Source: Akkermansia muciniphila (GTDB taxonomy: Bacteria; Verrucomicrobiota; Kiritimatiellia; RFP12; JAAYNR01). Taken from it: DNA of 35,915 nucleotides. The DNA is taken from assembly GCA_945870025.1 (NCBI GenBank), contig CAMBQN010000028.1, forward strand, positions 1 to 35,915. Direction: 5' to 3'. Numbering within the stretch: the first letter of the stretch is position 1; every line of letters starts with the position of its first letter. The notes beneath the pieces are model-generated. The model had not been told where the DNA came from, did not search any database, and saw nothing but the letters and a program-made list of their open reading frames with translations. Positions 23,719 to 31,212 of this stretch are shown one piece after another. Position numbers and translations under genes: made by a program.

Positions 23719-24756
23719 TCAATGTCCTTTCTCGTATACCGTTAGCCGCTTGCGCAGCACCCACTCCTGCCAGATGGCCTGCAACATAAAAACACTGTTG
23801 ACCGTCCGCAAAACGAAGAAACTCGGCAAACTTGCCAACGCTTTCCACACTTCCCCGCGTTCAGCCGCCTTGATGAGCACGGGCACGGCTACCGCCGGCG
23901 CGTCAATCAGGTAGCCAAGCAAGAATAGCGGACTGACGAAAATGGCAAATAGCGGCAGCAAAAAGAGGTAGGCAATGGAAGCAAAAATGGCATCCCATAA
24001 GGAGATAATCACGGCCGAACGTAAAAAAGGTATGTGCAGCAGTTGGCGCCAGTGAACCACTACGTTTTGAATAAACCCGTGTGACCAGCGCCGAAGCTGC
24101 TTGCTCATGAATGCGTAGTTATTCGGTTCTACCGGATAGCAGACCGCCGCCGGTATAAATCGAACGCCCTGATGGGCGGCGTAGAAACTCCACGTCAGAT
24201 CCATGTCTTCGGCCATCGTACGCGTCCGCCAACAACCATTGGCACGCAGAATGTCGGTGCGATAGACGGAAAAACAGCCCGACGAGATCAACGGACGTTC
24301 GTAGTAATCCTGAATCGGCTTGTAGAAGGAAAAGGCGAACAGGTACTCAATGTACCGCCCGCGCTCCCAAACGGTGTTCACGAAACGCGGCAATACCAGC
24401 CCGCAGGCCGCCGCGATCTTGGGATCGTCTAGCGCTTTCATCAAGAGTTCGATGGCATCGGGCGCCAATGTCGTATCAGCATCAATAGCCATCGTGAACT
24501 CCGTTTTCACGAAGTTCATCGCAAAATTCTGCGCACCGGCTTTCGATCCGGAGTTCTGCGGCGGGCGAAGCACGGTGACGCCAAAGCCACGGGCGATGTC
24601 CGCCGTGTTGTCGGTGGAACAGTCGTCAATCACCAGAACTTCTTCAGGCAATAGCGTCTGCGCTTGCAAGCTGCGCAACGTATCCGCCAGCGTGGTTCCT
24701 TCGTTGTAGGCAGGAATCAGAACAGTCAGGCGACTGCTCGCTAAGGGTTCACTCAA
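23719..24756 (-). CDS. Processive-type family 2 glycosyltransferase, membrane-bound
   Basis: 345 aa. The start appears to be TTG at 24756 with an AGAGG site six bases upstream; no ATG occurs before the first motif. Motifs of the GT-A fold are complete: 'LIPAYNEGTTL' (13-23), 'VIDDCSTDNT' (42-51), DAD at 92-94 (metal/donor binding), the acceptor-side ED in 'MAEDMDLTW' (183-184) and QLRRW at 220-224, the Q-x-x-R-W signature of processive synthases such as cellulose, hyaluronan and poly-GlcNAc synthases. Two to three C-terminal membrane spans follow ('IAYLFLLPLFAIFVSPLFLLGYLI'-type hydrophobic run broken by 'SP'). It likely polymerises and extrudes a surface polysaccharide. Its partner is the overlapping small membrane gene; no hydrolase or export porin is adjacent. 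Confidence 0.85.
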   Translation of the reverse strand: MSEPLASSRLTVLIPAYNEGTTLADTLRSLQAQTLLPEEVLVIDDCSTDNTADIARGFGVTVLRPPQNSGSKAGAQNFAMNFVKTEFTMAIDADTTLAPDAIELLMKALDDPKIAAACGLVLPRFVNTVWERGRYIEYLFAFSFYKPIQDYYERPLISSGCFSVYRTDILRANGCWRTRTMAEDMDLTWSFYAAHQGVRFIPAAVCYPVEPNNYAFMSKQLRRWSHGFIQNVVVHWRQLLHIPFLRSAVIISLWDAIFASIAYLFLLPLFAIFVSPLFLLGYLIDAPAVAVPVLIKAAERGEVWKALASLPSFFVLRTVNSVFMLQAIWQEWVLRKRLTVYEKGH

Positions 24757-24963
24757 AAAGGCCTCTTATCGTGAAGGGGAATGCGACGTGAACGGTGCCG
24801 ATAGGCTTCCGTGGAGATCAGTCTGAATCAGCTCGTTCATGTGTTCAGTTTGCCAAAACGGAGGCGAGATGTCAAGCGCCACAATACGCGCTCGTAATGA
24901 CCTGTACACCGGCCCAGCAAAGCTTGCAATCGCATCCCGACCAAGGTATCCTGAACGGCGCTG

Positions 24964-26094
24964 ATGAAACCGTATGACCTGATTTACGTCTTGCACCGAG
25001 AGGAGCCTTCGGAGACCTTTATCCGCCGCGAGATCGACGCCCTGCGCGCGATCGGCATCCCCGTGCGTGTCCATATTCTCGACGAGCCGCGGGTAGAAGC
25101 TGCCGTCCCTCCCGGCCTGCGCCGTGCCCTCCTCCGTCAGCTCGTCATTCGCCTCCTTGCACCACCGTTCTCCCTCGCGTATGCGGGCCGACTCATTCGC
25201 CACGCACCCCGTGCGCTCCGTCTCGCGGTCGAGGCGTCGGCACTCCCCTGCCCCCGCATCCATGCCCAATTCGCCTGGAGCGCAGCCGACGCCTCGGCCC
25301 TGGCCGCCGCCACCCTCGGCATCCCCTGGACCTGCAGCGTTCACGCGTGGGATGTGTTCACCCGCCCGAGCTGCGATACCCGCGCCCGCCTCGCCACGGC
25401 GGCAGGCGTCACCGCCTGCACCCAACGGGCCGCCGATGCCCTGTGCGCGGCAGGCATCCCCGAGGCGCGCATCCGCGTGATCCGCCACGGACTGGATCCC
25501 GCCGCCTTTCCGTTCGATGCCATCCGCCCGGCAGATCACATCGCCGCCGTCGGCCGCCTAGTTCCCAAAAAGGGGTTTGACTCGCTGCTGGACGCATGCG
25601 CGCTTCTCCGCAAAGCGGGCGTTCCCTTCACCTGCACCCTCGTCGGCGATGGCCCAGAACGCGACCGCCTCGAACGGCAGGCTGCCGCCACCGGTATCTC
25701 AGATGCCGTGATCTTCACCGGCTGGCTTTCGCCGGACGGCGCGCAACGCGTCATCGCCGGCGCTACGGTGCTCGTCCATCCCTCGCGCCGCCTCGTCAAC
25801 GCCGATGCCGACGGCTTTGCCAACGTTCTCTCCGAGGCGATGTTCCTCGGCACACCGATCATCACGACTCCGGCCGGCGCCGCCACCGAACTGCTGTGCG
25901 ACAGCGCCCGCTTCGTCCCCACCGACGACCCCGAAACGCTCGCGGAGGCACTCTCCAGTCTGCTCCGCAGCCCGGAAACCTGCCGCCGCCTCGCCGCCGC
26001 AGCCCGGCAGACCGCCGACAGGCACCTCGACCAAAACCGTCTCATCCGCCAACTGGCGACGTTTCTGGAGGAAATATCGCGCGCCGAGGCTTGA
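24964..26094 (+). CDS. Family 4 glycosyltransferase (GT-B)
   Basis: 376 aa. The N-terminal half has 'HREEPSETFIRREIDALRA' (11-29), an ETFI-type opening common in exopolysaccharide GT4 enzymes, then 'IHAQFAWSAADASALAA' and 'TCSVHAWDVF'. The C-terminal half has 'AAVGRLVPKKGFDSLLDA', 'LVGDGPERDRL', 'FTGWLSPD' and the donor site 'DADGFANVLSEAMFLGTPII', with the E-x7-E type pair expected for retaining GT4 enzymes. Acts in the cytoplasm, adding a sugar to a lipid- or protein-linked glycan; donor and acceptor unknown. ATG 24964 lacks a strong Shine-Dalgarno site. A TTGCAA-17 bp-TATCCT pair (24924-24952) would give a leader of only a few bases. Divergent from the GT2 gene, with a 207-bp spacer. Confidence 0.85.
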   Translation: MKPYDLIYVLHREEPSETFIRREIDALRAIGIPVRVHILDEPRVEAAVPPGLRRALLRQLVIRLLAPPFSLAYAGRLIRHAPRALRLAVEASALPCPRIHAQFAWSAADASALAAATLGIPWTCSVHAWDVFTRPSCDTRARLATAAGVTACTQRAADALCAAGIPEARIRVIRHGLDPAAFPFDAIRPADHIAAVGRLVPKKGFDSLLDACALLRKAGVPFTCTLVGDGPERDRLERQAAATGISDAVIFTGWLSPDGAQRVIAGATVLVHPSRRLVNADADGFANVLSEAMFLGTPIITTPAGAATELLCDSARFVPTDDPETLAEALSSLLRSPETCRRLAAAARQTADRHLDQNRLIRQLATFLEEISRAEA

Positions 26095-26176
26095 CATTCC
26101 GACCCGGTTCAGAGGAAACTGTACGCCACGCCTTGCTGCGCCTGTCGCGTGGTTGATGCGTGACTTGGAGACCCTC

Positions 26177-26659
26177 ATGGAAGCGTTGCTCAACTTGCTG
26201 AAGCAGAATGCGCGGGAATCGGATGATACCCTCGCGAAGATGCTGAACACCACGGCGGACGATGTGCATGCGCGCATCGCGGCGCTGGAGTTGTCCGGCG
26301 TGATCCGCGCCTATCAGGCGGTGGTCAATACCGACATCATCGCGGACCACAACGATGTCTGCGCCGTGATCGAGTTGCGCATCCGTCCCGAACGCGAAGG
26401 CGGTTTCGACCGCATCGCGCAGCGGATCGGCGGCTTCCCGCAAGTGGTCTCCATGTTTCTGATGTCGGGCGGCTACGACCTGCTGCTATTCGTCACGGGC
26501 CGCAACCTCCAGGAGGTCGCCGGCTTTGTCAGCGGCATACTCGCTCCGATCGACGGCGTGCTGTCGACCGCTACACACTTCATGCTTAAAACCTACAAGG
26601 ACCACGGGGTCCTCATGACCGGTGAAGAAAATGACCAACGCCTCACAATCTGTCCGTGA
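26177..26659 (+). CDS. Lrp/AsnC family transcriptional regulator
   Basis: 160 aa from ATG 26177 (GGAG at 26167-26170); an in-frame ATG at 26156 has no such site. The N-terminal winged helix spans ~1-50 ('LLNLLKQNARESDDTLAKML', 'TADDVHARIAALELSGVI'). The C-terminal ligand-binding RAM domain spans ~70-150 ('AVIELRIRPEREGGFDRIAQRI', split after 20: residues continue 'GGFPQVVSMFLMSGGYDLLL'). The family usually senses amino acids and assembles into dimers to octamers. The gene overlaps the following aminotransferase by 29 bp, so the pair is very likely one unit and the regulator may control that enzyme or itself. Confidence 0.9.
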   Translation: MEALLNLLKQNARESDDTLAKMLNTTADDVHARIAALELSGVIRAYQAVVNTDIIADHNDVCAVIELRIRPEREGGFDRIAQRIGGFPQVVSMFLMSGGYDLLLFVTGRNLQEVAGFVSGILAPIDGVLSTATHFMLKTYKDHGVLMTGEENDQRLTICP

Positions 26660-27815
26660 TTTCGTCGCGCCACATGTGCGCGGCCTTCCCAAGTCGGGGA
26701 TCCGGGCCTTTTTCGATATTGTCGCCAGCCGCAAAGACGTGATCTCGCTGGGAATCGGCGAACCCGATTTCCCAACGCCGTGGCATATCCGTGCGCGCAC
26801 GATTGAGGCGATCGAGTCAGGCGCCACCCGCTATACGTCAAATCTCGGCACGCCCGAGCTGCGCCAGGCCCTCGCCGCCTACACCGAGCGCGCCTTTCAC
26901 GTGGGTTACGACTGGAAAAGCGAGATCGTCGTCACCGTTGGCGTGAGCGAGGCCTTCGACATCGCCTTTCGCGCCACACTATCGCCGGGTGACGAGGTGC
27001 TCTATCACGAGCCCGCCTTTGTCGCCTATGCGCCGCTCATGCGCACCACGCACGCCGTGCCGGTGGCCGTGGCCACTCATCGCGCCGACGACTTTCGCGT
27101 GCAGGTTTCGGATCTCGAGAAGAAGGTGACGCCGCGCACCCGCGCCCTTTTCCTCAACTATCCCAACAACCCGACCGGCGCTGCCCTGAGGCGGTCGGAT
27201 GTCGAGGCGCTGACCGCCTTCGCCATCCGACACGACCTGCTGGTCTACACCGACGAGGTCTATGCCGAGCTGACCTACGAGGGCGAGCGGGTCTCCATCG
27301 CCGCGATGCCCGGCATGAAGGAGCGAACGATCTTTCTCAATGGCTTCTCCAAGGCGTGGTCGATGACCGGCTTCCGTCTCGGCTACGTCTGCGCGCCGCC
27401 CGCGCTGACCGACGCCATGATGAAGATCCACCAGTACGGAATGATGTGCGCCTCGTCGATCAGCCAGGCCGCCGGACTCGAAGCCCTGCGCGCCGGGGAT
27501 GACGACATCGCCGGCATGCGCGATTCTTACCGCCTGCGACGCAACTACATCGTCTCATCGCTCAACGCCATGGGACTGGACTGCTTCACCCCGCCCGGGG
27601 CGTTCTACGTCTTTCCGAGCATCACCTCCACGGGCCTCTCCTCGGAGGATTTCGCCCTCCGTCTGCTCAACGAGGAAAGCGTGGCCTGCGTTCCCGGCAC
27701 CGCCTTCGGAGCGTGCGGCGAAGGGCATATCCGCTGCACCTACGCCACTGGCATGGAGTCGCTCAAGAAAGCGATGGAGCGGATGGGCGCCTTTGTCACC
27801 CGGCTGCGCGCATGA
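26631..27815 (+). CDS. PLP-dependent class I/II aminotransferase
   Basis: 394 aa from ATG 26631; a GTG at 26622 would add three residues. Neither has a strong Shine-Dalgarno site, which fits translational coupling with the overlapping regulator gene. Fold-type I landmarks: 'ISLGIGEPDFPTPWHIR', 'RYTSNLGTPELRQALAAY', 'VTVGVSEAFDIAFRA', 'NYPNNPTGA' (cofactor Asn), 'YTDEVYAELTY' (Asp binding the pyridine N), Schiff-base Lys241 in 'NGFSKAWSMTGFRLGY', and 'HIRCTYAT' with the substrate carboxylate Arg. This subgroup covers aspartate, alanine and aromatic aminotransferases; Lrp-linked members often act on aromatic or branched amino acids, but the substrate is not certain. Its stop overlaps the tadA start (ATGA). 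Confidence 0.92.
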   Translation: MTNASQSVRDFVAPHVRGLPKSGIRAFFDIVASRKDVISLGIGEPDFPTPWHIRARTIEAIESGATRYTSNLGTPELRQALAAYTERAFHVGYDWKSEIVVTVGVSEAFDIAFRATLSPGDEVLYHEPAFVAYAPLMRTTHAVPVAVATHRADDFRVQVSDLEKKVTPRTRALFLNYPNNPTGAALRRSDVEALTAFAIRHDLLVYTDEVYAELTYEGERVSIAAMPGMKERTIFLNGFSKAWSMTGFRLGYVCAPPALTDAMMKIHQYGMMCASSISQAAGLEALRAGDDDIAGMRDSYRLRRNYIVSSLNAMGLDCFTPPGAFYVFPSITSTGLSSEDFALRLLNEESVACVPGTAFGACGEGHIRCTYATGMESLKKAMERMGAFVTRLRA

Positions 27816-28345
27816 CCTTTCCTCCTTCCTTTCACGAAGCCTTCATGCGCCTCGCCCTGCGCGAAGCGGCGCAAGCGGCTCGCGCAGGCGAGGTGCCCGC
27901 AGGCTGCGTGATCATCCACCAGCCGGACGCACCCGACGCCCTTCCGGCGGGTGTGCCGCTCATCGGCCGCGCCCACAACCAGACCGAACTGCTCAAAGAC
28001 CCCACGGCCCACGCGGAGATGCTCGCCATCACCCAGGCCGCATCCGCCGTCGGCGACTGGCGCCTCACCGACACCATCCTCTACGTTACCAAAGAGCCGT
28101 GCCCGATGTGCGCGGGCGCGATCATCCTCGCCCGCATTCCGGTCGTGGTCTTCGGCCTCGCCGACCCCAAACGGGGCGGCGGCACGGTCTTCAACCTCTT
28201 CAACCATCCCGGCATCAACCATCATCCTCTCATTCTCTCCGGCGTCCTCGAATCCGACTGTCGCGAAACCCTCACCGCCTTCTTCCGCACGTGCCGCGAC
28301 GGCGGCATGGCCAAGCCGGGGGAAAAGCTGAAAACGGAAAGCTGA
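27812..28345 (+). CDS. tadA: tRNA(adenosine-34) deaminase-like nucleoside deaminase
   Basis: 177 aa, ATG overlapping the previous stop (ATGA at 27812-27815). The zinc-dependent cytidine/deoxycytidylate deaminase fold is clear: 'RAGEVPAGCVI' (24-34), zinc ligand His67 and catalytic Glu69 in 'TAHAEMLAI', and zinc ligands Cys97 and Cys100 in 'EPCPMCAGAI'. TadA converts A34 to inosine in tRNA-Arg(ACG). A ~12-residue Pro/Asp-rich insertion ('HQPDAPDALPAG', ~36-47) lies between the first two strands, and the C-terminus is longer than the typical ~155 residues. A relative acting on free guanine or another base cannot be fully excluded. It is the last gene in the GT4-Lrp-aminotransferase run and directly precedes a repeat copy. 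Confidence 0.88.
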   Translation: MTFPPSFHEAFMRLALREAAQAARAGEVPAGCVIIHQPDAPDALPAGVPLIGRAHNQTELLKDPTAHAEMLAITQAASAVGDWRLTDTILYVTKEPCPMCAGAIILARIPVVVFGLADPKRGGGTVFNLFNHPGINHHPLILSGVLESDCRETLTAFFRTCRDGGMAKPGEKLKTES

Positions 28346-28352
28346 TTGACGG

Positions 28353-28508
28353 ATAGGACATACAAGCAGCATTTTCCGAGGAGCGGCGAATGACGGTTCT
28401 GGACGGATAATGGCGTTTATGTCACGTTCCATGGCGGGGCGAAAGTGTCCGGGGCGGTCCCGGCGGGATTTTTCGACGTCGGGCGTTGACGTCGAGCGAC
28501 CCAAGACG
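28353..28508 (+). repeat. Dispersed repeat, copy A
   Basis: Matches copy B (30981-31132) over its full length with about seven substitutions, one 4-bp and one 1-bp indel. It ends with an 8-bp hairpin, TCGACGTC (28473-28480), loop GGGCGTT, GACGTCGA (28488-28495). Near its left end GAGGAG is followed at a good distance by a six-codon ORF (ATG ACG GTT CTG GAC GGA, stop), which is intact in both copies. No longer protein is encoded in both copies. Its mobility mechanism is unknown; it resembles a small non-autonomous element. Confidence 0.75.
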
Positions 28509-28786
28509 TAATATGTGGCCGTTTTAAGGTCGGAAATGGAAAGCCGGACGGTCTGACAGGAGCGGGTGCGCCTGCCGCCTGCCCGGAGAACCACGGTGTG
28601 TACGGACCGCGGCTGCAGCCGGCGCGTTTGCCGCCGCTTGGGCACTGCGGGTGCGTTTGCTGGGCGACCGGATTCAGCCGCCGACCTTGATCAGCCGTTA
28701 TCGTGATGGCCGGCTTTTGTGTTAATGTCTGACTTAAGGGGGGGCGCATGTCGCTTCAGTTGGTCTGGGGAGGGCATGGGGCGGAA

Positions 28787-28894
28787 AATGTGGCCGGAGC
28801 ATCTTGCTCCGGGTGATTAAGATTAAGATTAGGATTAGGACAAGGAAGGGCACAAGTTAACTCTGTTCCCGGAGCAAGATGCTCCGGCCACATT
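28787..28894. repeat. Nested inverted repeat enclosing hexamer repeats
   Basis: Two perfect 27-bp arms (28787-28813 and 28868-28894) flank a 54-bp spacer. Each arm is itself a hairpin: CCGGAGCA-TCT-TGCTCCGG on the left and its complement on the right. The spacer begins with four tandem hexamers, GATTAA twice then GATTAG twice (28815-28838). The nested palindrome recalls REP/BIME elements. It could form a cruciform in DNA or a long hairpin in RNA. Confidence 0.8.
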
Positions 28895-29022
28895 CTCAGA
28901 CAACAAGCAGGAATGCCGGTGACATAACCAGCTCGGCTCACAATAGAACGCCTGAAAGACCAAATGAACCGACATGCGCCTGAGGACAACGACGACAACA
29001 ACAAGAATGAAAGGATTGAATA

Positions 29023-29430
29023 ATGGCGTATTATATCAAACTGTATTGTGCCACTTTTGCCGTTTTCTTTGCGGTGGACATGCTGTGGCTCGGTCTGCTG
29101 GCGCGCGGCTTCTACAAAAAACATCTCGGGTATCTTCTGGCACCCCTGCCGAACTGGCCGGCGGCGATCGCTTTCTATCTGATTTTTATTGCTGGTATTT
29201 TATTCTTTGTGGTGTTGCCGGGACTCAAGCAGGAGGCGGCCGGGATGAACCTGCTGCTGCGGGCGGCGTTCTTCGGCTTAGTCACTTATGCCACTTATGA
29301 CCTGACCAACCAGGCCACGATCAAAGACTGGCCGGTGCTGGTAACTGTCGTGGACATGATCTGGGGCATGGTTCTGAGCACGGTGGTAAGCTTTGCCGGA
29401 GTGAAGATCGGACACTGGCTGAATAGCTGA
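29023..29430 (+). CDS. DUF2177 family membrane protein
   Basis: 135 aa with four hydrophobic segments (~5-25, 43-65, 72-92, 105-128). 'FFAVDMLWLGLLARGFYKKHLGYLLA' (split: 'DMLWLGLLARGFYKKHLG') and 'TYATYDLTNQATIKDWP' are characteristic of DUF2177 as I know it. ATG 29023 has AAAGGA upstream. The family has no established activity; its genes often lie with an FAD-dependent amino-oxidase-like protein, DUF1365, a cyclopropane-fatty-acid synthase and a GPH-type MFS transporter. Here the MFS gene follows after 3 bp, and the next gene is the start of an FAD protein, so the first part of that conserved cluster is present and the rest is missing. Confidence 0.85.
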   Translation: MAYYIKLYCATFAVFFAVDMLWLGLLARGFYKKHLGYLLAPLPNWPAAIAFYLIFIAGILFFVVLPGLKQEAAGMNLLLRAAFFGLVTYATYDLTNQATIKDWPVLVTVVDMIWGMVLSTVVSFAGVKIGHWLNS

Positions 29431-29433
29431 AAT

Positions 29434-30894
29434 ATGCAGCCCACAACGGAAAATCCACTGACCCCGTCCGCCGTCCGCGGCATCGGCACCGCTGATTGCC
29501 TGGCTTACGGGCTGCCCGCCGTTTTTCTCGGCGCCATCGGTACCACCTACTATGTTTTTCTGCCCAAATTCTATGCGGACACCATCGGCCTGCCACTGGG
29601 CTTCCTCGGCCTGATCGTGCTGCTGTCGCGTTTCTGGGACGCGGTAACCGATCCGCTTATCGGCCAGCTTTCCGACCGTTCGCGCTCGCGTTTCGGGCGG
29701 CGCCGGCCGTGGCTGCTGGCCGGTGGTTTGCCGCTGGCTATCACCTTTGCGGCGGTGTGCATGCCGCCGGCCGCGGCGAGTTCCGCCTTTGCCGGCTGGT
29801 GGTTTGCGGTGACAACTTTCCTGCTGTTTTTCTTTTGGACGATCATTGTCGTGCCTTACGAGGCGCTCGGGGCGGAACTGACTTTTGTCTATGATCAGCG
29901 CAATCGTCTGTTCGCCTGTCGCGAGGGCGGGATGCTGCTTGGCACGGTAGTGGCGGCGGTCTTGCCGGTACTGATCATTCGCTGGTTGCCGGCTGATAGT
30001 CTGCCGGCTCTGGCTCAACGGTTACAGTTCCGGATTCTCGGCGTAGTTTATGCCTTGGGACTGCTGCCGGCGCTGCTGCTGGCAGTCAGCCGCTTGCGTG
30101 AACTGCGGCTGACCGCGGCGCAAATGCCCCCGCGGTTTTCGGTCTTCGCCGTGCTTGAACTGTTGCGCAACCGGCCGTTCCGGATTCTGCTGCTGGCCTA
30201 CACGGTAAGTGCGCTCGGCAGCCAGTTGCCGGCGACTCTGGTGCTGTTCTTTGTCGAGCAGGTGCTGGGAAGTCCGCACGGGGCGCTCTTTCTGCTGCTT
30301 TATCTGCTGGTCGGCTTGTGCGGGGTGCCGTTCTGGGTGCGCCTGGCCCGGCACACCGACAAGCGCCCGGCCTGGATCGCGGCCATGGCCGTCAACACCG
30401 TTGCCTTTGCCGGCGTGCTCATGCTGGGGCATGGTGATACCGTCTGGTACGCTGTGCTGATAACAATCTCGGCCCTCGGTCTGGGCGGTACTCTGGTATT
30501 GCCGGCCTCAATGGAGGCGGATGTGATTGATACTGACGAGCTGCAGACCGGCTGGCGCCGCGAGGGTTTGTTCTCGGGGGGCTGGTCCATCAGCCGTAAA
30601 CTGGCCGCGGCCCTTGGCGCCGCCACCGGCCTGGCCGTTCTCGGCTGGTGCGGTTATGTTGCCGGCGGCGCGCAGCCGCAGCCGCCTGGCGCGCTCCTGG
30701 CCCTGCGCCTGCTTTATGCGGGCGTGCCGTGCCTGTGCAACGCTCTGGCAATTCTGCTTGCCTGGCGTTATCCTTTGACCAGAGCCGCGCACCAGGAGAT
30801 CCGCCGGCAACTGGCGGTCGCCGCCCCCGACCGGAGCAGCATGGGCACAGAATCAGAACCGGGGGTGGCCCCGGAGCAACAGGGGGTATCATGA
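29434..30894 (+). CDS. GPH-type MFS transporter (MFS_2, MelB-like)
   Basis: 486 aa with 12 predictable membrane spans. The loop signature 'WDAVTDPLIGQLSDRSRSRF' (~68-87), followed by 'GRRRPWLLAG', is diagnostic of the glycoside-pentoside-hexuronide:cation symporter group, with 'VPYEALGAEL' and 'FACREGGMLLG' as the next landmarks. Homologues of this type lie in DUF2177/cfa clusters and may flip or move lipid-related substrates, not sugars; the cargo here is unknown. A short hydrophilic tail (~455-486) follows the last span. ATG 29434 has no obvious Shine-Dalgarno site but sits 3 bp after the DUF2177 stop, consistent with coupling. Its stop overlaps the start of the truncated FAD gene (ATGA). 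Confidence 0.9.
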   Translation: MQPTTENPLTPSAVRGIGTADCLAYGLPAVFLGAIGTTYYVFLPKFYADTIGLPLGFLGLIVLLSRFWDAVTDPLIGQLSDRSRSRFGRRRPWLLAGGLPLAITFAAVCMPPAAASSAFAGWWFAVTTFLLFFFWTIIVVPYEALGAELTFVYDQRNRLFACREGGMLLGTVVAAVLPVLIIRWLPADSLPALAQRLQFRILGVVYALGLLPALLLAVSRLRELRLTAAQMPPRFSVFAVLELLRNRPFRILLLAYTVSALGSQLPATLVLFFVEQVLGSPHGALFLLLYLLVGLCGVPFWVRLARHTDKRPAWIAAMAVNTVAFAGVLMLGHGDTVWYAVLITISALGLGGTLVLPASMEADVIDTDELQTGWRREGLFSGGWSISRKLAAALGAATGLAVLGWCGYVAGGAQPQPPGALLALRLLYAGVPCLCNALAILLAWRYPLTRAAHQEIRRQLAVAAPDRSSMGTESEPGVAPEQQGVS

Positions 30895-31172
30895 ACTACG
30901 GGCAGGAGACAATGAAAAATATTGCTGTAATCGGTGGCGGGGTGGCCGGACGGACTGCCGCGCATATTCTGCAACGACAGATAGGACGTACAAGCAGCAT
31001 TTTCCGAGGAGCGGCGAATGACGGTTCTGGACGGATAACGGCGGTTATGTTCCATGGCGGGGCGAAAGTATCCGGGGCCGGTCCCGGCTGGATTTTTCGA
31101 CGTCGGGCGTTGACGTCGAGCGACCAAAGACGTCGCGCGCACGACCGGCCAGCGCAACACCTAATGTTTTGA
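30891..31172 (+). pseudogene. 5' fragment of an FAD/NAD-binding oxidoreductase cut by repeat copy B
   Basis: The frame opens at ATG 30891, overlapping the MFS stop; ATG 30912, after AGGAG, is the alternative start. It encodes a nucleotide-binding beta-alpha-beta start, 'KNIAVIGGGVAGRTAAHILQ', with the G-x-G-x-x-G dinucleotide motif. Recognisable coding stops at base ~30980, where the dispersed repeat begins; the frame runs on through repeat sequence to a stop at 31170-31172 without family resemblance. Intact relatives of such 'NAD/FAD-binding protein' genes next to DUF2177 are about 400 residues long. This is a gene remnant or an assembly join at a repeat. Confidence 0.75.
30981..31132 (+). 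repeat. Dispersed repeat, copy B
   Basis: Same element and orientation as copy A, about 94% identical apart from two indels (a CACG missing, one extra C). The terminal hairpin TCGACGTC (31097-31104) and GACGTCGA (31112-31119) is intact. Its left boundary coincides with the break in the FAD oxidoreductase gene. To its right, 31133-31212 holds nothing recognisable. Confidence 0.75.
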
Positions 31173-31212
31173 AAACGGCATTCGGCGCCACCCCCGCCGC
31201 ATGCCGACGAAC

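Larger units (their letters stand above)
28346..29022. other. 677-bp gene-free region with repeats
   Basis: No credible gene was found here. It holds copy A of the ~155-bp dispersed repeat (28353-28508), then about 230 bp without recognisable coding content that includes a 12-bp perfect palindrome CGGCTGCAGCCG (28610-28621), then a nested 27-bp inverted repeat around hexamer repeats (28787-28894), and finally the short leader of the DUF2177 gene with its Shine-Dalgarno AAAGGA near 29009. Confidence 0.6.

Noticed and set aside
28417..28749. 110-codon minus-strand frame in the gap after tadA
   Set aside because: It overlaps repeat copy A, has Pro/Arg-rich composition and no ribosome-binding site or family match.
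28815..28838. Telomere or plasmid iteron array (GATTAA/GATTAG hexamers)
   Set aside because: Only four copies, no replication initiator gene nearby, and enclosed by an inverted repeat in an ordinary intergenic region.
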